Below are positions 20,339 to 30,319 of a DNA stretch of 64,000 nt, piece after piece (within the stretch, counting starts at the first letter, position 1; each line of letters starts with the position of its first letter). Location: NCBI RefSeq assembly GCF_014635185.1, contig NZ_BMCM01000004.1, positions 343,048 through 407,047 on the forward strand, in the 5' to 3' direction. Below the pieces are notes generated by a model. The model was not told the origin of the DNA. It saw nothing but the letters and a program-made list of their open reading frames with translations, and ran no database searches. This stretch comes from Microbacterium murale (GTDB taxonomy: Bacteria > Actinomycetota > Actinomycetes > Actinomycetales > Microbacteriaceae). A program made the position numbers and the translations under genes.

Positions 20339-21625
20339 TCAGCGGCCGGTGCCGGCGTGGACGACGGCGTCGTCCTGACCGTCGAGACCGTACGCGGTGT
20401 GCACGATGCGGGCGGCATCGGCGAGGTCCGAGCCGCGCAGCACCACCGAGATGCGGATCTCGGAGGTCGAGATCATCTCGATGTTGATGCCTGCGGTCGA
20501 CAGCGCCTCGAACAGCGTCGCCGACACTCCGGAATGCACGCGCATGCCCGCACCGACGACGGAGAGCTTGCCGATCTGGTCGTCGTGGATCAGACTGTCG
20601 AAGCCGACGTCCGACTGTTCGGCGGCGAGCGCCTTCAGCGCCGTGGAGGCGTCGCCCTTCGGCAGCGTGAACGAGATGTCGGCACGACCGGTGGCAGCCA
20701 CCGAGACGTTCTGCACGATCATGTCGACGTTCGCACCGGACTTCGCCACGATCTTGAAGATCTCGGCCGCTTTCCCAGGGACGTCCGGCACGCCGACGAC
20801 GGTGATCTTGGCCTGCCCCAGTTCGGTGGCGACACCGGCGACGATCGGCTCTTCCATGACTTCTCCCTCGGCTTCGCGAGGGTTCTTCATGCCCTCGCCC
20901 AGAACGTATGTGCCTTCACTCGATGAGAACGTCGAGCGTGCGTGGATGAGCACGCCGTGACGGCGTGCGAACTCGACGGCGCGGATGTAGAGCACCTTCG
21001 CGCCGTTCGCAGCGAGCTCGAGCATCTCCTCGCTGGAGACGTGATCGAGCTTCTGCGCACGCGGGATCACGCGCGGGTCGGCCGTGTAGATGCCGTCGAC
21101 GTCGCTGTAGATCTCGCAGACATCGGCATCGAGAGCCGCGGCGAGTGCCACAGCCGTCGTGTCGGATCCGCCGCGTCCGAGTGTCGTGATGTCACGGGTG
21201 TCGCGGTTGAACCCCTGGAAGCCGGCGACGATGACGATCGCGCCCTCGTCCAGAGCTTCACGCAGGCGAATCGGCGTCACATCGACGATGCGCGCCGAGC
21301 CGTGGTGGTCATCGGTGATCATGCCGGCCTGGCTGCCGGTGAACGATCGGGCGTCGAACCCCATCGAATGGATCGCCATCGCCAGCAGCGCCATCGAGAT
21401 GCGCTCCCCGCTGCTCAGCAGCATGTCCATCTCGCGTGGCGCGGGGATCGGGGCGACTTCACCTGCGAGTTCGAGCAGTTCGTCGGTGGTGTCTCCCATC
21501 GCGCTCACGGCGACGACGACATCGTTGCCCGCGCGCCGTGCGTCGACGATGCGCTTGGCGACGCGTTTGATGCTCTCGGCGTCGGCGACGGATGAGCCGC
21601 CGTACTTCTGCACAATGAGGGCCAA
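20339..21625 (-). CDS. lysC: Aspartate kinase
   Basis: Phosphorylates aspartate, the first step of the aspartate family pathway. [17 protein letters not shown] at the N-terminus, [26 protein letters not shown] and [13 protein letters not shown] are kinase signatures; two ACT domains ([33 protein letters not shown]) provide feedback sensing. I choose a TTG start at 21625, because the protein then begins [10 protein letters not shown] as in homologues and GGGAG lies 7 bases upstream. Length is 428 residues. An internally initiated beta subunit, known for Corynebacterium and Bacillus relatives, is possible but not shown. Confidence 0.95.
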   Translation of the reverse strand: MALIVQKYGGSSVADAESIKRVAKRIVDARRAGNDVVVAVSAMGDTTDELLELAGEVAPIPAPREMDMLLSSGERISMALLAMAIHSMGFDARSFTGSQAGMITDDHHGSARIVDVTPIRLREALDEGAIVIVAGFQGFNRDTRDITTLGRGGSDTTAVALAAALDADVCEIYSDVDGIYTADPRVIPRAQKLDHVSSEEMLELAANGAKVLYIRAVEFARRHGVLIHARSTFSSSEGTYVLGEGMKNPREAEGEVMEEPIVAGVATELGQAKITVVGVPDVPGKAAEIFKIVAKSGANVDMIVQNVSVAATGRADISFTLPKGDASTALKALAAEQSDVGFDSLIHDDQIGKLSVVGAGMRVHSGVSATLFEALSTAGINIEMISTSEIRISVVLRGSDLADAARIVHTAYGLDGQDDAVVHAGTGR

Positions 21626-21665
21626 CGTACACTCCCAGGGATCTCGGGCAGATCCGCCCACGGCC

Positions 21666-21671
21666 ATTGTA
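21666..21671 (-). promoter_or_regulatory. lysC promoter -10 (TACAAT)
   Basis: TACAAT, close to consensus, lies about 40 bases before the TTG start; CTGAGG 17 bases further upstream is a possible -35. Confidence 0.55.
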
Positions 21672-21717
21672 CTTTCGACGCGTATTCCCCTCAGCGCATG
21701 TGACGCTCCGGCTGTCG

Positions 21718-22335
21718 TCAGAGCAGGCCGAGCCGGCGTGCCTCGCTCGCGGCAGCCGTGCGGCTGGCCACCCCGAGCTTCTCGAGCAGATGCACGATGT
21801 GGGTCTTGACCGTGGATTCGGAGATGAACAGCCGTGCGGCGATCTCCTTGTTCGCAGCTCCCTCGTCCACCTGCATCAGCACGTCGCGTTCGCGTTCGGT
21901 GAGCGTCACGCGCGGGGCGCGCAGCGCCGCGATCAGGCGTTCGTCGCCTCCGGGGGTGAGCACCATGGCACCGGATGCTGCGTCGATGATCGCCCGCGCG
22001 ATCGTGTCGTTGTCGACATCCTTGAGCAGATAGCCAGCGGCCCCTGCTTCGAGCGCACGGATGATCTGCGCGTCATGGTCGAAGGTGGTGAGGATCAGCA
22101 CGGCGGGGGCATCCGGCATCCGCCGCAGTGCCGCCGTCGTCTCGACACCGTCGATGCCAACTCCCAGCCGCAGATCGCACAGCACGACATCGGGTCGCAG
22201 ATCGGACGTCACGGTGAGTGCCTCCTCTCCGGTGGAGGCCTCCCCGACCACGGTGAATCCGCGCGACTCGACGATGGAGCGGAGCCCGGCCCGCACGACG
22301 GGGTGATCATCGATCAGCAGCACGCGGATGCTCAT
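21718..22335 (-). CDS. NarL/LuxR-family response regulator
   Basis: A 205-residue two-domain regulator. The receiver domain has the acidic pair DD at 9-10, the phosphoacceptor Asp 54 (VVLCDLRLG), and a conserved Lys (LLKDVD). The C-terminal LuxR helix-turn-helix reads [20 protein letters not shown] then [14 protein letters not shown]. Its ATG overlaps the histidine kinase stop in ATGA. The likely target is unknown; the divergent DUF2871 gene behind the kinase is one candidate. Confidence 0.95.
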   Translation of the reverse strand: MSIRVLLIDDHPVVRAGLRSIVESRGFTVVGEASTGEEALTVTSDLRPDVVLCDLRLGVGIDGVETTAALRRMPDAPAVLILTTFDHDAQIIRALEAGAAGYLLKDVDNDTIARAIIDAASGAMVLTPGGDERLIAALRAPRVTLTERERDVLMQVDEGAANKEIAARLFISESTVKTHIVHLLEKLGVASRTAAASEARRLGLL

Positions 22336-23534
22336 GCCTGTGCCTCCCCCTGGACGGAGGAGACCGGTACGGCGGAGACGGGCACAGACGCGACCAGGAT
22401 CGTCCCCTCCCCGACAGCGGAGCGCACCTGGAGTTCGCCGGCGAACTCGCGCAGACGTGAGCGCATCGCGGAGAGGCCGTACGATGATCCGCCGGGCGCT
22501 GGGGCGGCCTCCGAGAATCCGACGCCGTCATCCGTGACGGTCAGCCGCGCAGAGGCTCCGGCCATCGACAGTCCGACGCGGACGGCGTGCGCCTCGGAGT
22601 GCTGCCGCACGTTCGCGAGAGCGGATTGCGCGACACGCAGGAACACCACCTCGACGGGTGTGGGCAGGGCGGGCAGCGCGGCGTCCACCTCGAGCGAGAC
22701 CTCGATGCCGGTGTCGGAGTGCAGCGTCTCCAGCATCCGCTCGATCGCCGCCGCGAGCGCCGATCCCTCCAGCTCTGCCGGTGCGAGGGCTGCGACGATG
22801 CGGCGCAGGTCGGTCAGCGAGTGCTGAGCGAGGGATTCGATCTGCGGCATCCGCTCGGCATCCGCGCTGCGCGCCAGCATCACCATCGAGCTGAGCTCCT
22901 GAGCGATCGTGTCGTGCAGATCGCGGGCGAGCCGGGTGCGCTCGTGCGTCGCGCCGGCCTCGCGCTGAGTCTGCGCGAGCTCTTCCTGGAGGGCCGCCGT
23001 CTCGTCGCGGGCACGCACGAGCGACGCGATGAGGCGGTCTCGTTCGACCGCATCGCGCAGCAGGGCGTCATAGCCCAGCGAGATCGCGAGAGCGAACCCT
23101 CCGCCGAGCAGCGGGCCGGCGATGTGCGCGAACGAGATCGGCGACTGGTGCAGGATCGGTGCGAGGATGGCCGCGGCCAGCACCGGCACGGCGAAAGCCA
23201 CCGACGCCCACGCGCGCAGCAGATGCCCGGCGAGCAGCAGCAGCGGGAACGACAACCACACGAACTCGGCGGACACCGCGAGCATGACGAGCCAGATGAC
23301 GCCAAGACCGATCAGCCACCAGCGAGCGAAACGCCCTCGGGCGAACGCCGCCCCCGCGCCGTACCAGGCCAGGAAGACTCCCGGCAGCAGCATGGCCGGC
23401 AGCAGCGGCACGTCGACGGCTGCGGCGCGGAACGCCGTCACGACGGCCAGCAGCACGGTGATCAGATGCAGCGCGAAGCGCGCGGACCTCAGCATCCGTC
23501 CCCTCACGGGGTCTGCAACGGTCGGCTCGGACAT
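22332..23534 (-). CDS. NarL-type sensor histidine kinase
   Basis: A 400-residue membrane kinase. About six hydrophobic segments fill the first 150 residues with almost no extracytoplasmic domain, suggesting an intramembrane-sensing type. The HisKA_3 box RLARDLHDTIAQELS carries the phosphorylated His near residue 206. The ATPase domain shows NVRQHSEA (N box), TVTDDGVGF (G1) and SSYGLSAMRSRL (G2). GGGAG precedes the ATG. Co-transcribed with the response regulator. Confidence 0.94.
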   Translation of the reverse strand: MSEPTVADPVRGRMLRSARFALHLITVLLAVVTAFRAAAVDVPLLPAMLLPGVFLAWYGAGAAFARGRFARWWLIGLGVIWLVMLAVSAEFVWLSFPLLLLAGHLLRAWASVAFAVPVLAAAILAPILHQSPISFAHIAGPLLGGGFALAISLGYDALLRDAVERDRLIASLVRARDETAALQEELAQTQREAGATHERTRLARDLHDTIAQELSSMVMLARSADAERMPQIESLAQHSLTDLRRIVAALAPAELEGSALAAAIERMLETLHSDTGIEVSLEVDAALPALPTPVEVVFLRVAQSALANVRQHSEAHAVRVGLSMAGASARLTVTDDGVGFSEAAPAPGGSSYGLSAMRSRLREFAGELQVRSAVGEGTILVASVPVSAVPVSSVQGEAQA

Positions 23535-23629
23535 GATCTGATTCTCCCTCTTTCACGCGCAGCATGCCCGAAGGCAAGATCGATCATTCGATGGATCCCG
23601 TTCGCGGACGCGGCGATCAGGCTGAAGAC

Positions 23630-24082
23630 ATGACTCTCGACACCATCACCCGCACCGCTTCACGTACCGCCCAGCTCCTGCTCCTGCGCGCCATCGCCGT
23701 CTACACCGTGATCGGCCTCGCCGCAGGGCTCTTCTACCGCGAGTTCACCAAGGCGAACGGCTACCCGGAGGGCCTGATGGGCCAGCTGGGGCTCGCGCAC
23801 ACGCATATCCTCACGCTCGGACTCATCGTGCTGCTGATCGTGCTGGCCCTCGAGAAGGTGTTCACGCTGTCGGCGAGCCGCCTCTTCCGCTGGTTCTTCT
23901 GGATCTACAACGCCGGCGTCGCGCTGACGGCCGCGATGCTGGTCTGGCACGGGATGCTGCAGGTGCAGGATCTCGAATCGTCGAAGATGATCGCCGGCAT
24001 CGCAGGCGTCGGGCACATGCTCGTCGGCGCCGGTCTCGTACTGCTGCTGCTCAGCCTGCGGACGGCGATCCGTCGGGCATGA
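23630..24082 (+). CDS. DUF2871 family membrane protein
   Basis: A 150-residue protein with four membrane helices and conserved histidines in LAHTHILTLGL, VWHGMLQVQ and GVGHML, the pattern of the DUF2871 family (function unknown; histidines could bind heme or metal). The start at 23630 begins MTLDTITRTA; an earlier ATG would add 22 polar residues. It is divergent from the two-component genes and its 3' end overlaps the convergent EamA gene by 32 bases. Confidence 0.82.
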   Translation: MTLDTITRTASRTAQLLLLRAIAVYTVIGLAAGLFYREFTKANGYPEGLMGQLGLAHTHILTLGLIVLLIVLALEKVFTLSASRLFRWFFWIYNAGVALTAAMLVWHGMLQVQDLESSKMIAGIAGVGHMLVGAGLVLLLLSLRTAIRRA

Positions 24083-24980
24083 CCGGAGGGCGGGCGCGGA
24101 GGCGCCCGCCGGTCGCGGCGAACCAGCATCCTGCGAGGATCACGGGGAAGCCGATCAGCAGCCCAGGGGTCACGGGCTCGGAGAGGATGATCGCCCCGAG
24201 CACGATCGCGACGACGGGGTTGATGTAGGTGAACAGGGGCGCTCGTACCGGTCCGACTTCGCGGATGAGCGCGAAGAAGGCGATGAACGCAACCGCCGTG
24301 CAGATGACGCCGAGCAGCACGAGCGACACGGTCGAGCGGATCGTCGGCACCTCATGCTGCGTGAGGAGTGCGGCGGGCAGGTAGCCGAGGCCGATCGCGA
24401 ACAGTGCGAGCGTGATGGTGCCGATCGACGGGACGTCTGAGAGCTTGTGGGCGATGATGAACGGTGCGATGGCGTACAGCAGCGCCGTCAGCAGGATCTC
24501 GCCGATCGCGAAGACGCTCGCCTGACCGTGCGGGAAGAGACCGGGGCCCGCCACGACGATTCCGACGCCGATGAAGCCGAGGAGAAGTCCGCCCAGGCGC
24601 ACGGGAGCGAGGACGGTGCGGTCGCCCCGCAGCAGCGCGATGATGACCGCGAACAGCGGCACGGTGGCGACGAGCAGCCCGGTGAGGCCCGATGGCAGTT
24701 GCGTCTCGGCGTGGCTGAGGAGCAGGAACGGCCCCGCCATCTCGACCAGGCCGAATGCGAGCACCCATGGCCAGTGCCGCAACGCCCCCTTCAGCGCCCC
24801 GCTGCGGATCGCGAAGGGCAGCAGGATGAGTCCGCCCAGCAGCGTGCGACCGGCCACGACGGCCGGCGGGGTGAACGACTGCACCGCCTCTTTGATGAAG
24901 AGATAGGTGATGCCCCACACGAAGGCCATGATCGCGAAGAGGATCCAGCCTCTGCGCGTGAAGCCCCCGTCGGCGTTCAT
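24051..24980 (-). CDS. EamA/DMT family transporter
   Basis: A 309-residue inner-membrane protein with ten predicted helices made of two EamA repeats, characteristic of the drug/metabolite transporter superfamily. Signatures include AFVWGITYLFIKEAVQSFTP in helix 1 and SEPVTPGLLIGFPVILAGCW in helix 10. The ATG at 24980 lacks an evident ribosome binding site; it starts 40 bases after the recR stop and may be translated from the dnaX-recR transcript. The substrate is unknown; amino acids or metabolites are typical for the family. Confidence 0.87.
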   Translation of the reverse strand: MNADGGFTRRGWILFAIMAFVWGITYLFIKEAVQSFTPPAVVAGRTLLGGLILLPFAIRSGALKGALRHWPWVLAFGLVEMAGPFLLLSHAETQLPSGLTGLLVATVPLFAVIIALLRGDRTVLAPVRLGGLLLGFIGVGIVVAGPGLFPHGQASVFAIGEILLTALLYAIAPFIIAHKLSDVPSIGTITLALFAIGLGYLPAALLTQHEVPTIRSTVSLVLLGVICTAVAFIAFFALIREVGPVRAPLFTYINPVVAIVLGAIILSEPVTPGLLIGFPVILAGCWFAATGGRLRARPPVMPDGSPSAG

Positions 24981-25020
24981 CCGGCCGCTGCCGCGGCGAT
25001 GACGACAACCGCGAGGACGC

Positions 25021-25614
25021 TCACAACGTCCGTCGCCCTTCGAAGGCGCGACCGAGGGTGACCTCGTCGGCGTATTCGAGGTCGCCACCCACCGGGAGAC
25101 CCGATGCGAGGCGCGACACCGTGATCTGCATCGTGGTCAGCAGACGGCTGAGGTAGCTGGCGGTCGCCTCGCCCTCGAGGTTCGGGTTCGTCGCGAGGAT
25201 GACCTCCTGCACGGTGCCGTCGGCGAGACGCGACATCAGCTGGGTGATGCGCAGATCGTCGGGGCCGACGCCGGCGATCGGGCTGATGGCCCCGCCGAGC
25301 ACGTGGTAGAGCCCGCGGAACTCGCGGGTGCGCTCGATCGCCGAGACGTCCTTGGCGTCCTCCACGACGCAGATCAGCGCCGGGTTGCGGCGCGGATCGC
25401 GGCAGATCGTGCAGCGATCCTGCTCGGAGACGTTGCCGCAGATCTCGCAGAACCGCACGCGCTCTCGCACGTCGGTGAGGAGCTCGGCGAGCCGGGCGAC
25501 GTCGAACGTCGGGGTCTGCAGGATATGGAACGTGATGCGCTGCGCCGACTTCGGGCCGATGCCGGGCAGGCGGCCGAATTCGTCGATGAGCTCCTGAACG
25601 ATGCCGTCGTACAT
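25021..25614 (-). CDS. recR: Recombination mediator protein RecR
   Basis: Works with RecF/RecO to load RecA on gapped DNA. The 197-residue protein shows the helix-hairpin-helix [15 protein letters not shown] near the start, the four-cysteine zinc finger [16 protein letters not shown], and the TOPRIM domain ([36 protein letters not shown]). Its ATG overlaps the dnaX stop (TGATG). The ybaB gene often located between dnaX and recR is absent. Confidence 0.97.
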   Translation of the reverse strand: MYDGIVQELIDEFGRLPGIGPKSAQRITFHILQTPTFDVARLAELLTDVRERVRFCEICGNVSEQDRCTICRDPRRNPALICVVEDAKDVSAIERTREFRGLYHVLGGAISPIAGVGPDDLRITQLMSRLADGTVQEVILATNPNLEGEATASYLSRLLTTMQITVSRLASGLPVGGDLEYADEVTLGRAFEGRRTL

Positions 25615-27794
25615 CAGGCGAACCTCGTCGGCGGCTCATACGGCTCTTCGCGCACGAACGTCGCGCCGAGCACCTGGCGGATCACGGCCTCGCCGTAGCG
25701 CTGCACACCACCGCCTGCGGCACGCTCGGTGGTGACGGGAGTGGAACGCTGCGGTGTCGCGGCGGAGCCCGGCTGCGGGACGGATGCCCGGGCCGACGGC
25801 TCGGCCTGTGGCTTCACCTGTGACTGCGCCTGCGCCGGGGAGAACTGCGCCGATGGGACGGGTGGTTCGTACGGCGGCTCTTCATCGGGAGCGTCTGCGT
25901 CATCGGGCGCATCCGCATCGTCGGGCAGGGGCGGCGTGTCGTGGTCGACCTCGCCGTCCCGCGGCGGGAGCGGGGCGGATGCCGCGGACTCGACGTCTGC
26001 GGGCTCGTCATCGACGGGGAACTGAGGTTGAGTCGCGACCGGCTGCTGTTCTGCGCTCGGGATCGACGCGACCGCCCACTCCGTCACCGGCGTCGAAGCC
26101 GCAGGGGCGGGGGCCGTCGCGGCTGGCGCCGAGCGCTCGCGTTCGGGCCCGGCTGATTCGGCGGGCGTCACCGGCGGTAGCGGCTTCGGGAGGTATTTCA
26201 CACGCACCCCGAGCTCCTGCTCGATCGCCGTGCGCAGGTGGTCGGACGGGCCGGGGCCCGGCGTGGAGCCCTTGAACGCCTTGACGTCCTGCGGACTCGC
26301 GAAGCCGAGCGTGAGCACCTCGGAATCGGTGACGTAATCGAGCGGCTGCACGGTCGTGACAGTCAGCCACGCTGTGCGGCTGACGTCTTCGAGGCGCTTG
26401 AGGATCGCCGGCCATGACGAGCGGATGCGGGCGAAATCGACCGGGCCGGATGCGGCTGGCGCGGGCTCGGCAGGCTCAGGGACGGATGGGACGGGCTCGG
26501 GCTCGGCAGGCTCAGGGACGGATGCGGCGGGCCCGGCCGACTCGGCGGCGGATGGGACAGGCTCGGCAGGCGCCGCAGCGGGAGCAGGAGCGGCAGCGGG
26601 AGCAGGAGCAGGAGCAGGAGCAGACGTCGCAGGCGCAGGCACCGCGGACGGAACGGGCTGAGCGAGCCCTGGCGAGCCGGAGCCCTCACTCCCACCCGCG
26701 GCGTTCAGAACTCGCGCGATCATGAGTTCCAGGTGCAGCCGTGGTGAGGTCGCCCCCGTCATGTCGTCGAGAGCTGCGCTCACGACATCCGCCGTGCGCG
26801 AGAGGCGCGCGGCGCCGAACGCCGTGGCCTGAGTGCGCATGCGTGCGAGCTCGTCTTCAGCGAGGCCGCGCAGCACCGCGCCCGCTCCTGCGCCGACCGC
26901 GGCGATCACGATGAGGTCGCGCAGCCGTTCGAGCAGGTCGTCGACGAAGCGCCGCGGGTCCTGCCCGGTCTGCACCACTCGGTCGATCGCAGGGAAGGCG
27001 GCAGCGGCGTCGCCGGCGGCGAGCGCGTCGACGATCTCGTCGAGCAGCGCGCCGTGGGTGTAGCCGAGAAGCGAAACCGCCCGCTCGTACGCGACCGAGT
27101 CGCCGTCGGAGCCGGCGATGAGCTGGTCGAGCAGCGACAGCGTGTCTCGAGGAGAGCCGCCACCGGCGCGCACGACCAGCGGCAGCACGCCCTTGTCGAC
27201 GTTCACGCCCTCTTCGGCGGACAGCTTCTCGACGTATTCGAGCATCGCCGCAGGCGGCACGAGCCGGAACGGGTAGTGGTGCGTGCGGGAGCGGATGGTG
27301 CCGAGCACCTTGTCGGGCTCGGTGGTCGCGAAGATGAACTTGACGTGCGCCGGCGGCTCTTCGACGAGCTTGAGCAGGGCGTTGAACCCCTGCGGGGTGA
27401 CCATGTGCGCCTCGTCGAGGATGAAGATCTTGAAGCGATCGCGGCTGGGAGCGAACGTCGCCCTCTCACGCAGGTCGCGCGCATCGTCAACACCGTTGTG
27501 GCTGGCCGCGTCGATCTCGACGACGTCGAGCGATCCGCCGCCGGCGCGAGACAGCTCCACACAGCTGGGGCAGGTGCCGCACGGGGTGTCCGTCGGACCC
27601 TCGGCACAGTTCAGGCAGCGGGCGAGGATGCGCGCGGAGGTCGTCTTTCCGCACCCGCGGGGTCCGGAGAACAGATACGCGTGACCGACGCGGTCGCTGC
27701 GCAGTGCCGTCATGAGCGGATCGGTCACCTGCGACTGCCCGATCATCTCACCGAAGTTCTCGGGCCGGTAACGGCGGTACAGGGCTGTGGTCAC
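25614..27794 (-). CDS. dnaX: DNA polymerase III subunit gamma/tau
   Basis: The clamp-loader ATPase of the replisome. Walker A GPRGCGKT lies at residues 44-51, zinc-binding cysteines at about 60, 72, 75 and 78, DEAH near residue 127 and the sensor region [13 protein letters not shown]. Residues from about 365 to 450 are a Pro/Ala/Glu-rich linker, then a tau-like domain, another acidic-proline linker (~580-690) and a short C-terminal segment. Total 726 residues. It starts with GTG at 27794, preceded by TAGGCT at six bases, so the transcript may be leaderless although GGAG in the spacer could also be a weak binding site. Confidence 0.96.
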   Translation of the reverse strand: MTTALYRRYRPENFGEMIGQSQVTDPLMTALRSDRVGHAYLFSGPRGCGKTTSARILARCLNCAEGPTDTPCGTCPSCVELSRAGGGSLDVVEIDAASHNGVDDARDLRERATFAPSRDRFKIFILDEAHMVTPQGFNALLKLVEEPPAHVKFIFATTEPDKVLGTIRSRTHHYPFRLVPPAAMLEYVEKLSAEEGVNVDKGVLPLVVRAGGGSPRDTLSLLDQLIAGSDGDSVAYERAVSLLGYTHGALLDEIVDALAAGDAAAAFPAIDRVVQTGQDPRRFVDDLLERLRDLIVIAAVGAGAGAVLRGLAEDELARMRTQATAFGAARLSRTADVVSAALDDMTGATSPRLHLELMIARVLNAAGGSEGSGSPGLAQPVPSAVPAPATSAPAPAPAPAAAPAPAAAPAEPVPSAAESAGPAASVPEPAEPEPVPSVPEPAEPAPAASGPVDFARIRSSWPAILKRLEDVSRTAWLTVTTVQPLDYVTDSEVLTLGFASPQDVKAFKGSTPGPGPSDHLRTAIEQELGVRVKYLPKPLPPVTPAESAGPERERSAPAATAPAPAASTPVTEWAVASIPSAEQQPVATQPQFPVDDEPADVESAASAPLPPRDGEVDHDTPPLPDDADAPDDADAPDEEPPYEPPVPSAQFSPAQAQSQVKPQAEPSARASVPQPGSAATPQRSTPVTTERAAGGGVQRYGEAVIRQVLGATFVREEPYEPPTRFA
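26440..26660 (-). repeat. Pro/Ala/Glu low-complexity linker in dnaX
   Basis: Short imperfect DNA repeats (GCTCCTGC and GGCTCAGG-type units) encode [18 protein letters not shown] followed by PEPAEP-type units. This is a flexible linker between clamp-loader and tau-like regions; repeat length is likely variable between strains. Confidence 0.75.
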
Positions 27795-27806
27795 TGCTCC
27801 AGCCTA
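27795..27806 (-). promoter_or_regulatory. Leaderless-type -10 (TAGGCT, 6 nt before dnaX GTG)
   Basis: TAGGCT at 27806-27801 followed by GGAGCA and the GTG start. Confidence 0.55.
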
Positions 27807-27835
27807 CGGCGTACCGCAGACACCGGACTTCCGGC

Positions 27836-30319
27836 TCAGTCCTCGATCACGCTGATCACCGGGATCGTCGTCGTCACCACCGGCACTGAGGCGGATATCA
27901 GCGTGCCGTCGTCACGACGCGCGTCCTCGAACTGCCCCAGGGTCGGACGGCCCGACAGCACCGGCCCCTGGTCGGCGAGCGCCACGACGACCTCCTCGTC
28001 CGTGCTCACCGTGCACTCGACGCCGCGCACCGTGAACGTGACCGGCTCGCCCGATCGCGCGACCACACGAAGCTGATCGCGGGTCACGGTCACGTGCAGC
28101 GCAGTGCCCTGCCATTGCAGCTGATACGACAGCGATGGCCAGTCGACAGGCAGTCGCGGGTCGAAGCTGAGCTCGCCGGCGTGATCGCGCATCCCGCCGA
28201 AGCCGCAGACCAGCGCGGTCCACACGCCGCCGGCCGACGCCACATGCACGCCGTCGGATGCGTTGTGGTGCAGATCGCCGAGGTCGACGAACAGCGAATG
28301 CTCGAAGTACTCCCGCGCGAGGTCCTGATATCCGACCTCGGCCGCGAGAATCGACTGCACGACGGCCGACAGCGTCGAATCGCCGGTGGTCAGCGGATCG
28401 TAGTACTGGAAGTCGGCGAGCTTCTCCTCCGGAGTGAAGTGGTTGCCCTGCAGGAACAGGGCCAGCACGACATCGGCCTGCTTGAGGACCTGGAATCGGT
28501 AGATCACGAGCGGGTGGTAGTGCAGCAGCAGGGGCCGCTGGTCGTCCGGGGTATGCTCGAGATCCCACACCTCGCGCTCGAGGAACATCGCGTCCTGCGG
28601 ATGGATGCCGAGGCTCTCGCTGAACGGAATGAACATCGCCTCTGCAGCGCGATCCCAGGCGTCCGGCTCACCGGCATCCAATCCGATGCGCTCCACGAGT
28701 GCGTCGTACGCTCGCGGATTCGCGGCTGCGATCTCACGCACCACGCGGGCGGCGTAGCGCAGGTTGTACCGCGCCATGACGTTCGTGAAGAGATTGTCGT
28801 TCACGACCGTCGTGTACTCGTCAGGGCCGGTGACACCGTGGATGTGGAACGTGGCGTCGCCGTTCGTGCCGCGCCAGAACCCGAGCGTCGCCCAGAGCCT
28901 CGCCGTCTCCACGGCGATGTCGACGCCCTCCCTGCGGAGGAACTCCACATCCCCCGTGGCACGCACATACTTGCCGAGCGCGAAGCTGATGTCGGCGTTG
29001 ATGTGGTACTGCGCCGTCCCCGCCGCGTAATACGCAGATGCCTCTTCGCCGTTGATCGTGCGCCAGGGGAACAGCGCCCCCGCCTCGTTCAGCTGCGCGG
29101 CCCTGCGCCGCGCAGCCGGCAGCATGAGCGCCCGCGCACGCAGGGCGTTGCGCGCCCACTGCGGGCTCGTGTACGTCAGGAACGGAAGCACGTAGATCTC
29201 GGTGTCCCAGAAGTAGTGCCCGCTGTAGCCGGACCCGGAAAGGCCCTTCGCCGGCACGCCGGAGCCGTCTGCACGCGCCGATGCCTGCGCGAGCTGGAAC
29301 AGGCACCAGCGGCTGGCCTGCTGCAGATCGTCATGTCCTTCGATCACGACATCCGACCGCTCCCAGAACGCGTCGAGCCACTCCCTCTGACGACGGAACT
29401 GCGCATCGACGCCCTCGACGCGCGCACGGTCGAGCGAGCGGCGGCAGCGGTCGACCAGCTCCCGAGCCGGCACGCCGCGCGAGGTGTGGTAGCTGACGAG
29501 TTTGGTGATGCGGATCGGCACTCCGGCCTTCGCCTGCACCCGGAAGACGTTCTTCGCGACGTCCTGCTCGACGAGCCGGCGCGCGCTGTAGTCGTTCTCC
29601 GTCTCGATCACGTGGTCGGCGACGACCGCCACGGTCATCCCCGACTCGGTCGTCTCGTACGACAGCGCCGATCGCAGTCCGTCCTGCCAGAACTCGACCG
29701 GCTGCAGCACCCGCTCGGTGATCTTCTCGGTCTTGCGCGGGTCGAATCCCGCCTTCTTGGCTGCCCTCGGCGCACCGCCGTACACGCTGCCGCCGTCCTG
29801 CCTGTTCAGCAGCTGGCAGCTGATCGTGACCGGCGCATCCGAGTTCTCGACCGTGACCTCGAGGCTCAGGATCGCGAGATGACGCTCTTCGAAGCTGACC
29901 AGTCGCTCGTCGCGCATGCGGATGCGCTTGCCCGATGGCGTCTCCCAGACGAAGCTCCGCTCGAGCACACCGGTGCGCATGTCGAGCGAGCGCGAGTAGT
30001 CCCTGACCTCCGACTCGTCGAACGAGATCGGCTCGTCGTCGACGTACACGCGCATGATCTTCGCATCTGGAGCGTTGACGATCGTCTGGCCGACCTCGGC
30101 GAAGCCGAACGCCTGCTCGGCGTGGCGGATGCGCCAGGTCTCGTGCAGCCCGTTCAGGAACGTGCCGTGCTCGTGTGCGCCGCGACCCTCGATGTGGTTG
30201 CCGCGTAGGCCGAGATAGCCGTTTCCGACGGCGAACAGGGTCTCCGAGAGGCCATCCTCGTCATAGCGGGTCTCGGTGAGACGCCAGGGTTCGACGGGGA
30301 AGCGTTCGCGATCGATCAT
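27836..30319 (-). CDS. Glycoside hydrolase family 65 disaccharide phosphorylase
   Basis: Probably splits an alpha-glucosyl disaccharide (maltose, trehalose or kojibiose) with phosphate to beta-glucose 1-phosphate and glucose. The 827-residue protein has the GH65 N-terminal beta-sandwich, the (alpha/alpha)6 barrel and a C-terminal beta domain. The general acid Glu is in HGVTGPDEYTTVV near residue 502. GNGYLGLRGN at the N-terminus is a family hallmark. Coupled by ATGA overlap to the beta-phosphoglucomutase gene, the standard partner that converts the product to glucose 6-phosphate. The exact sugar cannot be fixed from sequence by eye. Confidence 0.93.
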   Translation of the reverse strand: MIDRERFPVEPWRLTETRYDEDGLSETLFAVGNGYLGLRGNHIEGRGAHEHGTFLNGLHETWRIRHAEQAFGFAEVGQTIVNAPDAKIMRVYVDDEPISFDESEVRDYSRSLDMRTGVLERSFVWETPSGKRIRMRDERLVSFEERHLAILSLEVTVENSDAPVTISCQLLNRQDGGSVYGGAPRAAKKAGFDPRKTEKITERVLQPVEFWQDGLRSALSYETTESGMTVAVVADHVIETENDYSARRLVEQDVAKNVFRVQAKAGVPIRITKLVSYHTSRGVPARELVDRCRRSLDRARVEGVDAQFRRQREWLDAFWERSDVVIEGHDDLQQASRWCLFQLAQASARADGSGVPAKGLSGSGYSGHYFWDTEIYVLPFLTYTSPQWARNALRARALMLPAARRRAAQLNEAGALFPWRTINGEEASAYYAAGTAQYHINADISFALGKYVRATGDVEFLRREGVDIAVETARLWATLGFWRGTNGDATFHIHGVTGPDEYTTVVNDNLFTNVMARYNLRYAARVVREIAAANPRAYDALVERIGLDAGEPDAWDRAAEAMFIPFSESLGIHPQDAMFLEREVWDLEHTPDDQRPLLLHYHPLVIYRFQVLKQADVVLALFLQGNHFTPEEKLADFQYYDPLTTGDSTLSAVVQSILAAEVGYQDLAREYFEHSLFVDLGDLHHNASDGVHVASAGGVWTALVCGFGGMRDHAGELSFDPRLPVDWPSLSYQLQWQGTALHVTVTRDQLRVVARSGEPVTFTVRGVECTVSTDEEVVVALADQGPVLSGRPTLGQFEDARRDDGTLISASVPVVTTTIPVISVIED

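Noticed and set aside
26440-26660. Repeat array in dnaX as a possible recombination site or CRISPR remnant
   Set aside because: In-frame low-complexity coding for Pro/Ala/Glu, no spacers.
25614-27794. Programmed frameshift in dnaX giving a short gamma form
   Set aside because: No A-rich slippery run with a downstream hairpin was seen between the ATPase domains and the linker.
28094-30208. A 704-codon plus-strand frame opposite GH65
   Set aside because: GH65 motifs are clear on the minus strand; the opposite frame resembles no family.
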